Of a stretch of DNA of 64,000 bases, positions 63,925 to 64,000 are shown in pieces; position 1 is the stretch's first letter, and the number at the start of each line of letters is the position of its first letter. Source of the DNA: UBA6059 sp964351595. GTDB lineage: Bacteria; Bacteroidota; Bacteroidia; Cytophagales; Cyclobacteriaceae. The translations under genes were made by a program, and so were the position numbers. The notes under the pieces were generated by a model, which made no database searches, was not told where the DNA came from, and saw nothing but the letters and a program-made list of their open reading frames with translations. Location: assembly GCA_964351595.1 (NCBI GenBank), contig CAYGOT010000017.1:13292-77291 (forward strand), read 5' to 3'.

Positions 63925-64000
63925 CGGGATGTAGCGCAGCTCGGTTAGCGCACTACTTTAGGGTAGTAGGGGCCGCTGGTTCGAATCCAGTCATCCCGAC
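63925..64000 (+). tRNA. tRNA-Pro with anticodon AGG
   Basis: The sequence folds as a complete cloverleaf: acceptor CGGGATG/CATCCCG (7 pairs), D stem GCGC/GCGC, anticodon stem CTACT/AGTAG (5 perfect pairs) with loop TTAGGGT, variable loop of five, T stem GCTGG/CCAGT (one G-T pair) and loop TTCGAAT. The discriminator is A (63999) and the first C of a CCA end is at the window edge. The C1-G72 pair, CGGGATGTAGCGCAG start and G37 after GG are those of proline tRNAs. The loop puts A34 G35 G36 as anticodon, reading CCU; in most bacteria the proline anticodons are GGG, TGG or CGG. Confidence 0.93.

Overview
This window looks like a piece of a Bacteroidota chromosome, most likely a marine or soil member of the Cytophagales. 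The reasons are the promoter words of the TAnnTTTG type in front of several genes, the near absence of Shine-Dalgarno-like sites, and the families present: DUF2490 barrel, MG2-domain outer membrane protein, GlmU-like nucleotidyltransferase, an M14 and an S9 peptidase with Bacteroidota-type signal peptides, type B L31, and a PycTM/HD membrane protein. I see no phage, plasmid, CRISPR array or complete insertion sequence. Most of it is core-type chromosome, with two repeat-rich accessory islands (31.3-32.06 kb and 43.4-44.77 kb).

Layout. 0-8 kb: an edge-truncated MG2-domain protein, a membrane-anchored MutS-like ATPase, purK-purE, then a minus-strand trio (K+ channel, exported unknown, DUF2490 barrel). 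8-12.9 kb: Fur-like and TetR-like regulators around a strong palindrome, an ABC exporter, a universal stress protein and inorganic pyrophosphatase. 13-17.6 kb: a lipoprotein overlapping a giant secreted phosphoesterase / kinase-like / Omp85 fusion. 17.7-23.3 kb: an HD-PycTM membrane protein, polyphosphate kinase, a class III cyclase with altered active-site residues, and another universal stress protein. 23.4-29.2 kb: secreted peptidases and small proteins. 29.2-33.4 kb: a signalling block (single-domain response regulator, receiver-thioredoxin-reductase-like fusion, histidine kinase with a cyclic-nucleotide-binding-like domain) interrupted by a four-helix-bundle gene and inverted repeats. 33.6-43.3 kb: S9 peptidase, DM13 lipoprotein with a barrel, gluQ, a di-heme cytochrome, M20 amidohydrolase, MBL hydrolase, ComM-like ATPase.

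43.4-44.77 kb is a non-coding array of about five ~105-130 bp units with two hairpins each, enclosing a GIY-YIG nuclease gene broken by a stop codon. 44.8-49.4 kb is an envelope block (gmhA, small membrane protein, MsbA-like exporter, Wzi-like barrel). 49.5-56.4 kb is a plus-strand run: L31, GlmU-like, holB, rimB-like, rimK-like, hemC, cyclophilin, RfbD-like reductase. 56.4-64 kb has a WG-repeat protein, a 1447-residue AsmA-like protein, a gamma-glutamylcyclotransferase gene with an amber stop, and a proline tRNA with the unusual anticodon AGG at the right edge.

The points most worth following are the kinase-like middle domain in the 13-16.7 kb fusion, the hairpin-repeat/GIY-YIG island, the cyclic-nucleotide neighbourhood, and a nine-base word family (CTAYCGSAA) that recurs far more often than chance across the whole window.
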